Of a DNA stretch of 54,889 nt, positions 25,388-33,332 are shown piece after piece (position 1 is the first letter of the stretch; each line of letters begins with the position of its first letter). The notes beneath the pieces are model-generated. The model was not told where the DNA came from. It searched no databases and saw nothing but the letters and a program-made list of their open reading frames with translations. This DNA is from a virus. The translations under genes were made by a program, and so were the position numbers. The stretch is from positions 1 through 54,889 of IMG/VR virus record IMGVR_UViG_3300034072_000879. One strand, written 5' to 3'.

Positions 25388-26195
25388 TCCTAGGGCAATA
25401 GCATTACAGGAAATCATGGAGACCCAACCTCCGGGGTCAAATACCAGCCTACAAGAGCCGAGAAAACCTGCCCTATTGAGCGTGAGTGATGTTCCTTTTG
25501 AACTCCGTGAGCATGTTGAACAGATCAATTCTCTTGGTGTCTATAATCCTTATCATGGGGTTTTGGCTAACCCAACCTCTTGCTTGATGGATCCTATAAG
25601 AGATGATCTAGTTTCCCTTGTCAATTATATGGATGGTCGTTTTAGCGATGACGGAACATGGACTACCTATAGAATTGAATTCTTGGAAGACGTCTATGGA
25701 CCGGATGGGGATAGTGGAATAATTGGTGATCTAGATTCTTTCGAAGACCATACTGATCGCCTGACCAATAACCTACCAAGTCTTGCTGGTATTGCCCAAG
25801 CGGCATTGGCTCTTGATACTGTTATGAATCTTCTCAGTAATCCATGTATTGGTCTAAGTGGATTTCTTGGATCCATTATGGATGAAGGAAAAGCCATACT
25901 CAACGACATAAAGAGTGAAATCAATAAAGCGTTGGAAGACGCTAGGGCATGGGTTGATGCTCAGATTGGACCTCTTATTGACGAAATCAAAGCGGCTATC
26001 GCGGTAGCCAAAGCTGAAATCGCAAAGTTGATTGCCATGGCAAAAGCAGAGGTGGAAAAGTTTGCCAAAGCGTTGTTGGCGCAAGCCCGACAAGGACTTG
26101 CGGATCTAATGGCAAATCTTCCTGATGATCCATGTCTCAGAAGTCTATTAGGAAGTGTGGCCACCGGAGCAGCGGCGGCGGTGATCGGTGGGTAA
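25326..26195 (+). CDS. Late protein upstream of the PAAR tip, coiled-coil C-half
   Basis: 289 residues. Gly/Pro-rich N-terminus, then helical; about 195-265 is an Ala/Lys/Glu-rich helix (IAVAKAEIAKLIAMAKAE) likely to form a coiled coil. A short Cys-containing end (DDPCLRSLLGS) and a small Gly/Ala tail follow. AGAGAGAAA precedes the ATG. The stop overlaps the PAAR gene. Probably a baseplate or spike component. Confidence 0.55.
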   Translation: MTSNLLNREALENGLYNPPIDPRAIALQEIMETQPPGSNTSLQEPRKPALLSVSDVPFELREHVEQINSLGVYNPYHGVLANPTSCLMDPIRDDLVSLVNYMDGRFSDDGTWTTYRIEFLEDVYGPDGDSGIIGDLDSFEDHTDRLTNNLPSLAGIAQAALALDTVMNLLSNPCIGLSGFLGSIMDEGKAILNDIKSEINKALEDARAWVDAQIGPLIDEIKAAIAVAKAEIAKLIAMAKAEVEKFAKALLAQARQGLADLMANLPDDPCLRSLLGSVATGAAAAVIGG

Positions 26196-26463
26196 GCCAG
26201 CGGCTCGCTTGGGTGATAAGTGTACCGGGCACGGCGACGCAAAGCCGCGACCAAATCTACAAGGCTCGCCTGATGTTTTTATAAATGGCAAACCTGCGCA
26301 TAGACAAGGTGATATGTGGGCTTTTCATAAAGATCACACCAGCAAGCTAGCCAGGGGCTCTAGCACTGTTTTTACTAACGGTCGGCAGCAGGGACGAAAA
26401 GGTGATCCGGTTATGTGTAAGAGCAAAGTAGCCACTGGTTCACCTAATGTTTTTGTAGGTTAA
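26188..26463 (+). CDS. PAAR-repeat spike tip protein (T4 gp5.4-like)
   Basis: 91 residues made of PAAR repeats: KPAARLGDKCTGHG at the start, FINGKPAHRQGD, FTNGRQQGRKGD and a final SPNVFVG. The family forms a sharp cone that caps the central spike of contractile tails, with a metal held by His and Cys. Start GTG at 26188, overlapping the preceding gene by 8 bases. It places the window firmly in a myovirus. Confidence 0.85.
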   Translation: MGKPAARLGDKCTGHGDAKPRPNLQGSPDVFINGKPAHRQGDMWAFHKDHTSKLARGSSTVFTNGRQQGRKGDPVMCKSKVATGSPNVFVG

Positions 26464-26466
26464 TGC

Positions 26467-26495
26467 TTGACACGAAGGGCCTGATTTGCTAAGTA
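26467..26495 (+). promoter_or_regulatory. Possible tmRNA promoter
   Basis: TTGACA (26467-26472), 17-base spacer and a weak TAAGTA (26490-26495), about 25-30 bases before the tmRNA acceptor piece. Confidence 0.35.
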
Positions 26496-26519
26496 TGTGT
26501 TGCTATTGTTGACTTTTGG

Positions 26520-26885
26520 TTAATAGCGCGGACTGGACCCGGGGGCGGAACCCGGCAGGTCCACCAAGGATAGTGGCATAAGATTGTGTCTTGTGTTGAA
26601 CTGCTAGGCAATGCCGGACCTTGCTTTTAGCGAGAAGTAGCTCACCCTAGCAGTGCCACTATCCTTGATGGGCCTGAATTAGGTATCGACAGACGGGCAA
26701 ACGCTAGAACGAGATAGCAGGGATGGCTCCCTCAAAAGGCCAACGACGTAACTGTCAACGACAACGATGTTGTCGAGGCGCTCGCTGCCTAAGGGTAGCG
26801 AGGTTAGGAAAAAGCTACGGTAGATTCCTATGCCTCAACAATCCCTAGGGGATCAACTCCCTAGGTGGCGCATGGTCCCGGCGTA
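26520..26885 (+). ncRNA. ssrA: Permuted two-piece tmRNA (ssrA)
   Basis: The acceptor half comes first. CAGGTCC-A-CCA (26556-26566) pairs perfectly with GGGCCTG (26670-26676), the start of the coding half, forming a 7-pair acceptor stem with the G3-U70 pair that alanyl-tRNA synthetase reads. A T-arm stem (26544-26548 with 26556's preceding five bases) has an odd loop, GGCGGAA. The linker is a 13-base inverted repeat (26566-26578 with 26654-26666), expected to be cut out. The coding half shows the tmRNA D-region (ATTAGGTATCGACAG), a PK1 pseudoknot (GGGA/TCCC 26720-26731, TGGC with GCCA 26739-26742) and a tag frame from GTC 26754 to TAA 26790: VNDNDVVEALAA. The stop sits in a helix (26781-26786 with 26797-26802). 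It rescues stalled ribosomes. Exact ends are estimates. Confidence 0.85.
26566..26666 (+). repeat. Inverted repeat of the tmRNA linker
   Basis: AAGGATAGTGGCA (26566-26578) and TGCCACTATCCTT (26654-26666) are perfect complements; an inner pair CTGCTAGG/CCTAGCAG lies within. It continues the acceptor stem and should present both cuts to tRNA-processing enzymes. Confidence 0.8.
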
Positions 26886-26906
26886 ACAACAGAACGGGCC
26901 GTTTTT
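26874..26906 (+). terminator. Probable tmRNA terminator
   Basis: GGTCC (26874-26878) can pair with GGGCC (26896-26900), followed by G and five T. A weak stem, but the only T-run behind the tmRNA. Nothing more was recognised up to the next gene at 27030. Confidence 0.35.
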
Positions 26907-27029
26907 CCTCTACTGATGATAGATACGCAGGTCTATTTCGGATCGTCGCAAAACCCTTCAAATATATTGATTCAGCCTGGTTACACCAGCTAGTAATCGT
27001 TTTCTAGCAAGAAACCAGTTGAGGTAATA

Positions 27030-27215
27030 ATGGTCGCAAATTCGTGGGTTATGCGGGCACGACCCGATTCCAAAACCAAAGTTGAAAAATGGCTTGAAGA
27101 CGAGCAAGTGCAGGGCTATGTCTTGAATCCGGCAGTTGACGGTTTAGAAGTTGGATTTTCAAACATCGACGATGCCTTCAAATTTCGTCTACAGTTTGAT
27201 AACGAACTAGTCTGA
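27030..27215 (+). CDS. FKL-tail family, shortest member
   Basis: 61 residues, ribosome site GAGG about six bases before the ATG. It shows the bare domain: strand SWVMRAR, helix VEKWLEDEQV, strand YVLNP, strand LEVGFSNIDD and the tail DAFKFRLQF, a variant of the FKL signature shared with about 20 other small proteins here (see 39272). It stands alone between the tmRNA and a terminator. The function is unknown. Confidence 0.6.
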   Translation: MVANSWVMRARPDSKTKVEKWLEDEQVQGYVLNPAVDGLEVGFSNIDDAFKFRLQFDNELV

Positions 27216-27225
27216 AATCTAAAAT

Positions 27226-27267
27226 CACAGAAAAGTGTGGGCCATCTCGACCCGCACTTTTTCTGTG
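27226..27267. terminator. Bidirectional hairpin terminator
   Basis: CACAGAAAAGTG... (from 27226) pairs with ...CACTTTTTCTGTG (to 27267) with one bulge and one G-T pair. A/T runs in the arms give a T-run on both strands. From here to 27452 nothing else was recognised. Confidence 0.65.
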
Positions 27268-27452
27268 AGTTTCAAAATGTCAAGAGCTAACAAACAGGCA
27301 ATATGTAAATTTTTTTAGACGGCTCCAGACTATCCACTAGACTCGTGGATCGTTAGGTTATAGATCATGCTTTAACAGCTATTAACGCATTCATGCTTTT
27401 TTAGTTGCGCTCTGCTAGCGTAGAAAATTGAAAAATTTCAAAGAGGTCGTAT

Positions 27453-27977
27453 ATGAGCCTTAACAATTACCAAACTGCGATGGGTCTGCTAAAAGCCATG
27501 GAAGATGGGCCGCAGTATGCCAAGGTGATTGCCGGGCCGCGAGCAGGAACAATCGGCCGAGTGATGCAGGTTTCCAGCAAATATTATAGCGCTCATGAAT
27601 ATAGGCTCTCGGTAAAGGGCAAGCGGCCCTTTTGGGTAAAGGGCTCGTTTCTTGAGCATTTGGTCAATTGGGCAGGTGGCACCTTTTTTGCTGAAGACAA
27701 AGCAACCCCATTCTATAATGACCTCATGGGTCGTCGTATTGAAATCGGCCACACAATCCTGTTTCCTCGCGGCACAGAAGGTGCTCGCGTTGATATGGTA
27801 ATGGGCACGGTAAAGCAAATCAGTGAAAAGGGAACCATTTATGCCAAGCTCTTTAAAAGTGGGCAAGGCAACGAAGACGTTCTTAGCGCATTGGTTCGTG
27901 TTGGTAAGCCCAGTAGCGCAATGATTATCGACAATGGCACAGTAAATCAGGTGATGTTGGCAAAGCTGATGTCCTAA
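27453..27977 (+). CDS. Uncharacterised protein with possible KOW-like segments
   Basis: 174 residues after AAAGAGG. VIAGPRAGTIGRVMQVSS (about 25-42) looks like a KOW/SH3-type segment, and a second similar part (IEIGHTILFPRG... VMGTVKQIS) follows at about 90-125. These often bind RNA or protein. No family is assigned. The receiver-domain gene follows 16 bases later. Confidence 0.5.
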   Translation: MSLNNYQTAMGLLKAMEDGPQYAKVIAGPRAGTIGRVMQVSSKYYSAHEYRLSVKGKRPFWVKGSFLEHLVNWAGGTFFAEDKATPFYNDLMGRRIEIGHTILFPRGTEGARVDMVMGTVKQISEKGTIYAKLFKSGQGNEDVLSALVRVGKPSSAMIIDNGTVNQVMLAKLMS

Positions 27978-27993
27978 CACAAAGGAGACTACC

Positions 27994-28347
27994 ATGGCTA
28001 AAGGCCGTGTTCTGCTCGTTGAGGATCAAATCTTGCTTCATCTCTTATAGGAAGACATTTGTGAAGACAACGAGCTGTCTCTTTTAGGACCTGCTACAAC
28101 CAACTCTGAAGCTGAAACTATCATCAAAGAGCAAGGGGATGAAATCTCTTGTGTGTTTCTTGATGTCGGTCTCAGGGACGAGTCCAGCATCGGAGCAGCC
28201 AATATGCTAGCGGCTCTCAATATTCCTGTTGTGGTATGTAGTGGCATGGATTCACAAGAGCTACCTACAGTATTTCAGCAATGGCCCATTTTAACTAAAC
28301 CCTATAGGGTCTGTGAGATAGAAAAACATCTCAACGCAATATTTTAA
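27994..28347 (+). pseudogene. CheY-like receiver domain gene interrupted by one amber codon
   Basis: A complete 118-codon reading frame except for TAG at 28048-28050 (codon 19). AAGGAGA precedes ATG 27994. All receiver residues are in place: E10-D11, phospho-acceptor D57 (CVFLDVGL), S83 (VVVCSG) and K102-P103 (LTKPY). The amber falls in helix 1 (HLL, stop, EDIC). The rest shows no decay, so either it arose very recently, is read through, or is a sequencing error; a GTG restart at 28153 would lose the acidic pocket. It has only the receiver domain, like CheY, so a role as phosphate sink or competitor of a host two-component system is possible. Confidence 0.75.
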
Positions 28348-28482
28348 CGTTACTTTATTGTTAATAATATTTGATTCACTGATTGTGAATAATCACACAG
28401 TTCGTCGCAAAAAGAGTTGCGCAATCATTTTTAGTTGCTAAACCTTAATTGGCGGTGGCAAACCCCTCTTTGCTAACCGTTT

Positions 28483-28522
28483 GGGGACCTGGGTCAGGGT
28501 CGCAAATTCTTCCCAGGTCCCC
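28483..28522 (+). promoter_or_regulatory. Strong hairpin upstream of DUF4326 gene
   Basis: GGGGACCTGGG (28483-28493) pairs perfectly with CCCAGGTCCCC (28512-28522) around 18 bases. A TATAAT (28529-28534) follows directly, without a good -35. It could end the upstream message or regulate the next gene. The rest of 28348-28544 shows nothing recognised. Confidence 0.45.
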
Positions 28523-28544
28523 TACCTCTATAATAAGTAGATCG

Positions 28545-28871
28545 ATGAAAGATGATCTATTCTCTTGGCCACCGCCCAGCACCACGGTAGTTAATCTCAA
28601 AGAAGATCATTATGACGTCCGTATTGATCGCAAGACCAAATGGGGTAATCCATTTGTGGTTGGTAGAGATGGCACCCGTGAAGAATGTATCAAACAATAT
28701 GCCGATTGGATTGTTGAGCAGCCGCATTTGATGGATGCCCTTCACGAGCTAAAGGGCAAACGTCTAGGTTGCTGGTGTCACCCACAGGCCTGTCATGGCC
28801 AAATATTAGCAAAATTGGCTGATTCAAAAATTATTCCAAAGACTAGTAGCGATTCAATTGACAAGAGGTAA
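28545..28871 (+). CDS. DUF4326-type protein
   Basis: 108 residues from ATG 28545; an in-frame GTG at 28449 would place the hairpin in the coding part and is rejected. The family pattern is clear: VVNLKEDHYDVRIDRKTKWG, NPFVVG, then KRLGCWCHPQACHG near the end, with Cys and His that could bind metal. The biochemical role of this family is not established; it is common in phages. Confidence 0.7.
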   Translation: MKDDLFSWPPPSTTVVNLKEDHYDVRIDRKTKWGNPFVVGRDGTREECIKQYADWIVEQPHLMDALHELKGKRLGCWCHPQACHGQILAKLADSKIIPKTSSDSIDKR

Positions 28872-28881
28872 ATCCTCTTGT
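28861..28881 (+). promoter_or_regulatory. Hairpin before the YqiJ-like gene
   Basis: ACAAGAGG (28861-28868) pairs with CCTCTTGT (28874-28881), spanning the previous stop and reaching two bases before ATG 28883. The AGAGG arm would be the ribosome site, so folding would hide it. Confidence 0.45.
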
Positions 28882-28882
28882 T

Positions 28883-29551
28883 ATGAAGTCCAGCATGGAC
28901 ATGCTGAATTTCATCACCGCAGCAGAAAACACTGCCTTTCTAATCGCCGGCTGTATTGTTATAGCCTTGCTCATCCTGGGAATGATTTCAATCATCTTTG
29001 GTATAGGTCATGACCTATTCCAGGTAGACGCTGAAATTGATTTTACCCTGGACGCTAACGGGAATGGTGTCCCGGATTATCTCGAAGCTGGTCATTCTTC
29101 AATTTTTCTATGGGTCAACCCTGGCCATGTTCCAAGCACTGTTTTTATTATTCTTTTCTCTGGTATCTACAGTATCTTGGGATATAGCGCACAATGGATC
29201 TATAATGGAATCGCTTCGGGTCTATTGCCGGCTCTTCTAGTAGGCCCGGTGGTTCTGGCCTGTACCTTACCAATCGTCAGGTCACTGTCTGCTTCCATCG
29301 CTCCGTTACTTCCAAAGGATGAAACAAGCGCGATCAAAGTTGAAAGCTTGATTGGATCAAGTGGAATACTGACTGCTGGACCCACGGGTCCAGTGGACTT
29401 TGGAATCGCTAGGTTCACCGATAATTTTGGGACTGATCATAATCTAGTAGTCTGTTCGGAAAGCAACGAACATATTGCTACTGGTTCACAGGTGGTGTTA
29501 CTAGGGCCACACAAGGATCGTGAAATTGCCTTTATAGTCCGTAAGATCTAA
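28883..29551 (+). CDS. YqiJ-like membrane protein (NfeD-like, OB-fold tail)
   Basis: 222 residues. Transmembrane spans at about 16-39 (FLIAGCIVIALLILGMISI), 84-100 and 115-135. The C-terminal soluble part (about 160-222) is an OB-like barrel with LIGSSGILTAGPTG and IATGSQVVLLGP, as in E. coli YqiJ. APLLPKDETSAI just before it is also YqiJ-like. Such proteins partner flotillins; here the flotillin starts 13 bases downstream, the same order as yqiJ-yqiK in E. coli. An ATG four codons later is an alternative start. Confidence 0.7.
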   Translation: MKSSMDMLNFITAAENTAFLIAGCIVIALLILGMISIIFGIGHDLFQVDAEIDFTLDANGNGVPDYLEAGHSSIFLWVNPGHVPSTVFIILFSGIYSILGYSAQWIYNGIASGLLPALLVGPVVLACTLPIVRSLSASIAPLLPKDETSAIKVESLIGSSGILTAGPTGPVDFGIARFTDNFGTDHNLVVCSESNEHIATGSQVVLLGPHKDREIAFIVRKI

Positions 29552-29564
29552 CAGGAGAAAGTTT

Positions 29565-31298
29565 TTGGAAAATCTAGCATTTATTGGTGGCATTGTGGTA
29601 GCGGCAATTGTCGTTATTATCACAATGGTTATCTTCATGACCAGGCTCTATCAGCGAGCTTCAAAGGAACAAGCATTCGTCCGAACTGGTATGGGCGGAC
29701 AGAAAGTCGTCAAGGATGGCGGCGCAATTGTGCTGCCAGTGTTTCATGAAACCATTCCTATCAATATGCAGACCCTGCGTCTGACTGTTGAGCGAAAGGC
29801 CAAGGACTCGCTTATCACCAAGGACCGTCTGCGCGTTGATGTCAAGGCTGAGTTCTATGTTCGGGTTTCGCCTGACGATGGCAGCATCGCAGCGGCAGCA
29901 CAGACACTGGGTCGCCGGACTATGAACCCCCAGCAGCTCAGTGAACTTATTGAAGGTAAGTTCGTTGACGTGCTTCGCGCAGTGGCAGCTGGAATGGACA
30001 TGCAGGACCTCCACACTCAGCGGGCTGAGTTTGTGAAGACGGTTAAGACCACGGCGGCCGAGGATCTCAAGGCCAACGGTCTTGAACTTGAATCGGTGTC
30101 GCTGACTGGTCTTGATCAGACTTCAGTGGAACACTTCAATCCCAACAACGCTTTCGACGCTGAAGGTCTTGCCAAGCTGACGTCGGTCACGGAAACGCGC
30201 AAGAAAGAGCGTAACGATATCGAGCAGGAAAACCGTGTTGCCATTGAGCAGCGCAATTTTGAGGCTAACAAGCGTTCTCTGGAAATTCGCCAGCAGGACG
30301 AATTTGCCACACTTGAACAGCAGCGTGAAGTTGAAACCCGTCGAGCAGCACAGGAAGCTGAACTTGCGCGAACCCGTGCTGATCGCCAGCGCGAAACTGA
30401 TCTTGCGGTAATTCATGCCGAGCAGGCCACTGAAGAAGCCAGGGTTGAAAGTGAGCGCAAGATTAAGATTGCGCAGGCTGAAGCTGCTCGAGATCTTGAA
30501 CTGGCAAGTCAGGATCAGCGAATCAAGGTCGCTGCCAAGTCTCAGGAAGAATCAGAAGCTCGCGCGGCAGCAGACGCAGCCAGGGCTGAAGCGGTTCGGG
30601 CCAGCGAAGAGGTTAAGACTGTTGAGGCTACGGCCAAGGCAGAACGAGACCAGCGTGTGGCGGTGATTGCGGCCGAGGGTCGCGCGCAGGAAGATGCAGC
30701 GGCAGTTCGTATTCGTGCTGAAGCTGAACTGGCAGCAGCAGATGCGTCGGCCAAGGCCAAGGAACGCCTCATCGAGGCAGAAGCCAAGCGGTATGAAGTT
30801 GAGTCGGAAGGTCAGCGCGCCCTCAACGAAGCGGCAAACACAATGTCGCCCGAACAGGCCGCCCTGCAGATTCGACTCAAGCTCATTGAAAAGCTGCCTG
30901 CTATTCTTGAGCAGATGGGCAAGCCCATCGAGAAGATTGATAGCTTCCGTGTAGTTCATATGAACGGCGGTATGGGCGGTCAGGCCTCTGGATCTGTTGA
31001 GGGAGAAACCGTGGGAAACGGCAGTCCTAATCTCCCTACTCAGATGACTGATGCGCTGCTGAATTATCGACTACAGGTTCCAGTAGTTGACACGCTGGCC
31101 AAGGAACTGGGGCTTGATCTAAGCCAGGGTATGAACGGTATGCTGAGCAGCATGGCCGAGGTTATTCCGGTCGGTGAAGCTGTTGCGGCAAAGGCTCCCG
31201 CAAAGTCTAATGCTCGTCGGGTCAAGGACGAACCTCTCGCCCCTACTGACAAGGAAGAGCTACAGCGACTTGCTGGGATTCACACTGACGACCAGTGA
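29565..31298 (+). CDS. Flotillin / YqiK-like SPFH protein
   Basis: 577 residues, TTG start chosen for AGGAGA six bases upstream. A single N-terminal span (about 5-27) anchors it in the inner membrane. The SPFH/PHB domain runs about 30-205 (MGGQKVVKDGGAIVLPVF... FYVRVSPDD). A very long Ala/Glu/Arg coiled coil follows (about 215-430), then a flotillin-type C-terminal domain (IRLKLIEKLPAILEQMGKPI). Flotillins form membrane microdomain scaffolds. Codons are richer in G+C than in the late genes, suggesting recent transfer from a bacterial host. A strong terminator follows. Confidence 0.85.
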   Translation: MENLAFIGGIVVAAIVVIITMVIFMTRLYQRASKEQAFVRTGMGGQKVVKDGGAIVLPVFHETIPINMQTLRLTVERKAKDSLITKDRLRVDVKAEFYVRVSPDDGSIAAAAQTLGRRTMNPQQLSELIEGKFVDVLRAVAAGMDMQDLHTQRAEFVKTVKTTAAEDLKANGLELESVSLTGLDQTSVEHFNPNNAFDAEGLAKLTSVTETRKKERNDIEQENRVAIEQRNFEANKRSLEIRQQDEFATLEQQREVETRRAAQEAELARTRADRQRETDLAVIHAEQATEEARVESERKIKIAQAEAARDLELASQDQRIKVAAKSQEESEARAAADAARAEAVRASEEVKTVEATAKAERDQRVAVIAAEGRAQEDAAAVRIRAEAELAAADASAKAKERLIEAEAKRYEVESEGQRALNEAANTMSPEQAALQIRLKLIEKLPAILEQMGKPIEKIDSFRVVHMNGGMGGQASGSVEGETVGNGSPNLPTQMTDALLNYRLQVPVVDTLAKELGLDLSQGMNGMLSSMAEVIPVGEAVAAKAPAKSNARRVKDEPLAPTDKEELQRLAGIHTDDQ

Positions 31299-31317
31299 GC
31301 CTCACAGGGCTTCTACG

Positions 31318-31347
31318 GGAAAGGGTGGCAATTTTGCCACCCTTTCC
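31318..31347 (+). terminator. Strong terminator after flotillin
   Basis: A 13-base-pair perfect stem (31318-31330 with 31335-31347), 4-base loop, followed by TTTCTT. Confidence 0.8.
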
Positions 31348-31364
31348 TTTCTTCCAAAGAAAAG

Positions 31365-31392
31365 TAGACACGTTGCTATTTAGGAGTATAAC
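31365..31392 (+). promoter_or_regulatory. Early-type sigma70 promoter
   Basis: TAGACA (31365-31370), 16-base spacer, TATAAC (31387-31392), 26 bases before ATG 31419. Makes XpaC-TelA a separate transcription unit. Confidence 0.55.
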
Positions 31393-31418
31393 TGAGTCTA
31401 AATTCAAAGAGGACTTCG

Positions 31419-32081
31419 ATGAAAAATAGCACGATTAGCAAGGTTGCTGCCCTAAGTGGAGCCGCATGTGTATTTGCCGGAGGTATGGCAGCTTTTCCAC
31501 TAGGCTTTGTAGCAGATCTCGCGCTGGCGACTCCGCTTGCCGCTGCTACTGGTCTAGGTATTTGGTACTGGTGGCCAGGTCGCCGTCCGGTGACGAGCCA
31601 AGAGATCAAAGATCTCTATGCCAAAATTGACGGCATTGCCAACACACAAAACAGTGGTGTTACCACTGCCGAGGTAGTGGAAGCTATCCGCGTTGGCACT
31701 GAAAAGCTTGAGCGGATCCAACACGAATCTCTTCAGATCCGAGCGCCAAACGTGACTCGTAGGATCAAACATATTGTTGCCCTGGGCTTTAAGATCGTTG
31801 AGGACTTCCGACAGGATCCCAAGGATGTCAGACTCGCACAGTCATGGCTCAACAGCTACCTTGATGAGACGATCAATCTGGTCAAGGGGTATGCTCAACT
31901 GAGTCGCACCGGTGCTCGCAGCATCGAAGCCCAAAAGCAAATGGCCCAATTCGACGAGCTTCTCGATACAATCGAGCAGAAGTTCCAGGAGTTGCTTGAT
32001 AAACTCTTGGCCAACGATGTCATGGATTTTGACGTCAATCTTACGGTTATGAAGGGCCGTCTCCAAAATGAAGGAATCTGA
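31419..32081 (+). CDS. XpaC-like membrane-associated protein
   Basis: 220 residues. Two hydrophobic stretches (about 8-30 and 34-53, ending WYWWPGRR) are followed by a cytoplasmic helical domain. The core matches the XpaC (5-bromo-4-chloroindolyl phosphate hydrolysis) family: DVRLAQSWLNSYLDETINLV and KGYAQLS. Its biochemical role is not known despite the name. In bacteria xpaC and telA are commonly neighbours, and telA follows here, which supports the call. Confidence 0.7.
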   Translation: MKNSTISKVAALSGAACVFAGGMAAFPLGFVADLALATPLAAATGLGIWYWWPGRRPVTSQEIKDLYAKIDGIANTQNSGVTTAEVVEAIRVGTEKLERIQHESLQIRAPNVTRRIKHIVALGFKIVEDFRQDPKDVRLAQSWLNSYLDETINLVKGYAQLSRTGARSIEAQKQMAQFDELLDTIEQKFQELLDKLLANDVMDFDVNLTVMKGRLQNEGI

Positions 32082-32085
32082 AATT

Positions 32086-33288
32086 ATGGCATCTGATCCT
32101 ACTAAGATCGGCGTGGCTACGGAAACCCCGTCGCTTACCGGTGAACTTCTCTCCACCCCAACTTCTGAGAACGCACTGATCGTTCCTGAAATTGGTTCAC
32201 AGGAAATCGTTTCGCTGAACGACCAGGCAGGTCGAGCCGGCTCCAAGGTTTCAGTGGAACGCGCCCGTGAACTGGCCAGCAAGATCAATCTGCGCGATAG
32301 CCAGTCCATCATCACGTTCGGCGTTGAAGCTCAAAAGGCAACCACTGCGGTATCGGAACAGATGCTCCAGGGAGTTCGCACCAAGGACACTGGCCCGGTG
32401 GGTGAACAGATGAACGCAATGGTCCGGGAAATGAAGGGCCTGGACTTTGGCGAGCTGGCTACTGGCAAAAAGCCCGGCTTCCTCAAAAAGCTATTCGGTG
32501 GCGCGAGCGTCCTCCAGAAGTTCTTGGACAAATACAAGACGGTTGAAGCTCAGCTGATTGCTAGCGCCAACATTCTCGAAGGTCACCGGGTTCAGATGCT
32601 CAAGGATATTGTGGCATTGGACAAGCAATACGAAGCGACCCTCGGACTTCTCGATGCGCTCGATGAACAGATTGCTGCTATCGATTATCTCTTGAATGAG
32701 GTCAACACCAAGGAAATCCCAGCACTACAGGCCAAGGCAAACGAAACGCAGGACATGAACGACACCCAGGCGGTGCGCGACATGACTGAAGCTCGTGATT
32801 CTCTGGAGCGTAAGCGGGCGGACCTGCTGCTCACTCGTAATGTGACGATCCAGGCACTGCCGAGCATTCGCATCGTTCAGTCCAACGACAAGGGATTGGC
32901 AGAGAAGATCCAGACTCAGCTGCTGACGTCGGTTCCCCTTTGGAAGCGCACGATGGCAGTCAGCATCGCAGCATGGCGGGCTGAAGAAGCTGGCAAGGCT
33001 TCCAAGGCGGCGACTGATTTTACCAACGATCTGTTGGTGACAAGTGCCAAGCAACTCAATCAGAGCAACAAGGTTGCTCGAACTGAAATCGAACGTGGCA
33101 TCTTTGATGTCGAAGCAGCGGTTCAGGCAAACGACTTGCTGATGCAGACGATCAATGACAGCATTGATCTTGCTGAACAGGGCAAGGCCAAGCGCGCTGC
33201 CGCTGAAACTGCCCTGCAGAGTGCGGAACAGAAGCTCAAGGAAACGCTGCTCAGCGCGGCAAATCGCCAAGCTGCTCTCCGAGCATAA
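32086..33288 (+). CDS. TelA-like toxic-anion resistance family protein
   Basis: 400 residues from ATG 32086, with AAGGA upstream; ATG 32068 overlapping the previous gene is an alternative. Almost entirely helical with many heptads. FGELATGKKPGFLKKLFGG (about 125-143), then LEGHRVQMLKDIVALD, the central VPLWKRTMAVSIA (about 278-290), and paired helices at the end, follow the TelA family from start to end. TelA is linked to tellurite and antibiotic/cell-envelope stress in bacteria; the mechanism is unknown. Closed by a terminator. Confidence 0.8.
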   Translation: MASDPTKIGVATETPSLTGELLSTPTSENALIVPEIGSQEIVSLNDQAGRAGSKVSVERARELASKINLRDSQSIITFGVEAQKATTAVSEQMLQGVRTKDTGPVGEQMNAMVREMKGLDFGELATGKKPGFLKKLFGGASVLQKFLDKYKTVEAQLIASANILEGHRVQMLKDIVALDKQYEATLGLLDALDEQIAAIDYLLNEVNTKEIPALQAKANETQDMNDTQAVRDMTEARDSLERKRADLLLTRNVTIQALPSIRIVQSNDKGLAEKIQTQLLTSVPLWKRTMAVSIAAWRAEEAGKASKAATDFTNDLLVTSAKQLNQSNKVARTEIERGIFDVEAAVQANDLLMQTINDSIDLAEQGKAKRAAAETALQSAEQKLKETLLSAANRQAALRA

Positions 33289-33293
33289 TCACC

Positions 33294-33323
33294 GGAAAGG
33301 CCCTGGGAAACTGGGGCCTTTCC
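33294..33323 (+). terminator. Terminator after telA
   Basis: GGAAAGGCCC (33294-33303) pairs with GGGCCTTTCC (33314-33323); loop TGGGAAACTG. The same loop recurs in the terminator at 35223. Confidence 0.7.
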
Positions 33324-33332
33324 CATGACTGG

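Noticed and set aside
27278-27319. 13-codon ORF after the terminator at 27267
   Set aside because: No ribosome site; too short to support.
28449-28544. Longer N-terminus for the DUF4326 gene
   Set aside because: It would translate a perfect 11-pair hairpin and lacks a ribosome site; the family pattern begins after ATG 28545.
26906-28544. tRNA genes around the tmRNA
   Set aside because: No cloverleaf or normal T-arm (GTTCRAN) with matching stems could be found by eye; a tRNA scan would settle it.
30552-30959. Long minus-strand frames under the flotillin coiled coil
   Set aside because: Caused by the biased GAA/GCC/CAG codons of the coiled coil; no start signals.
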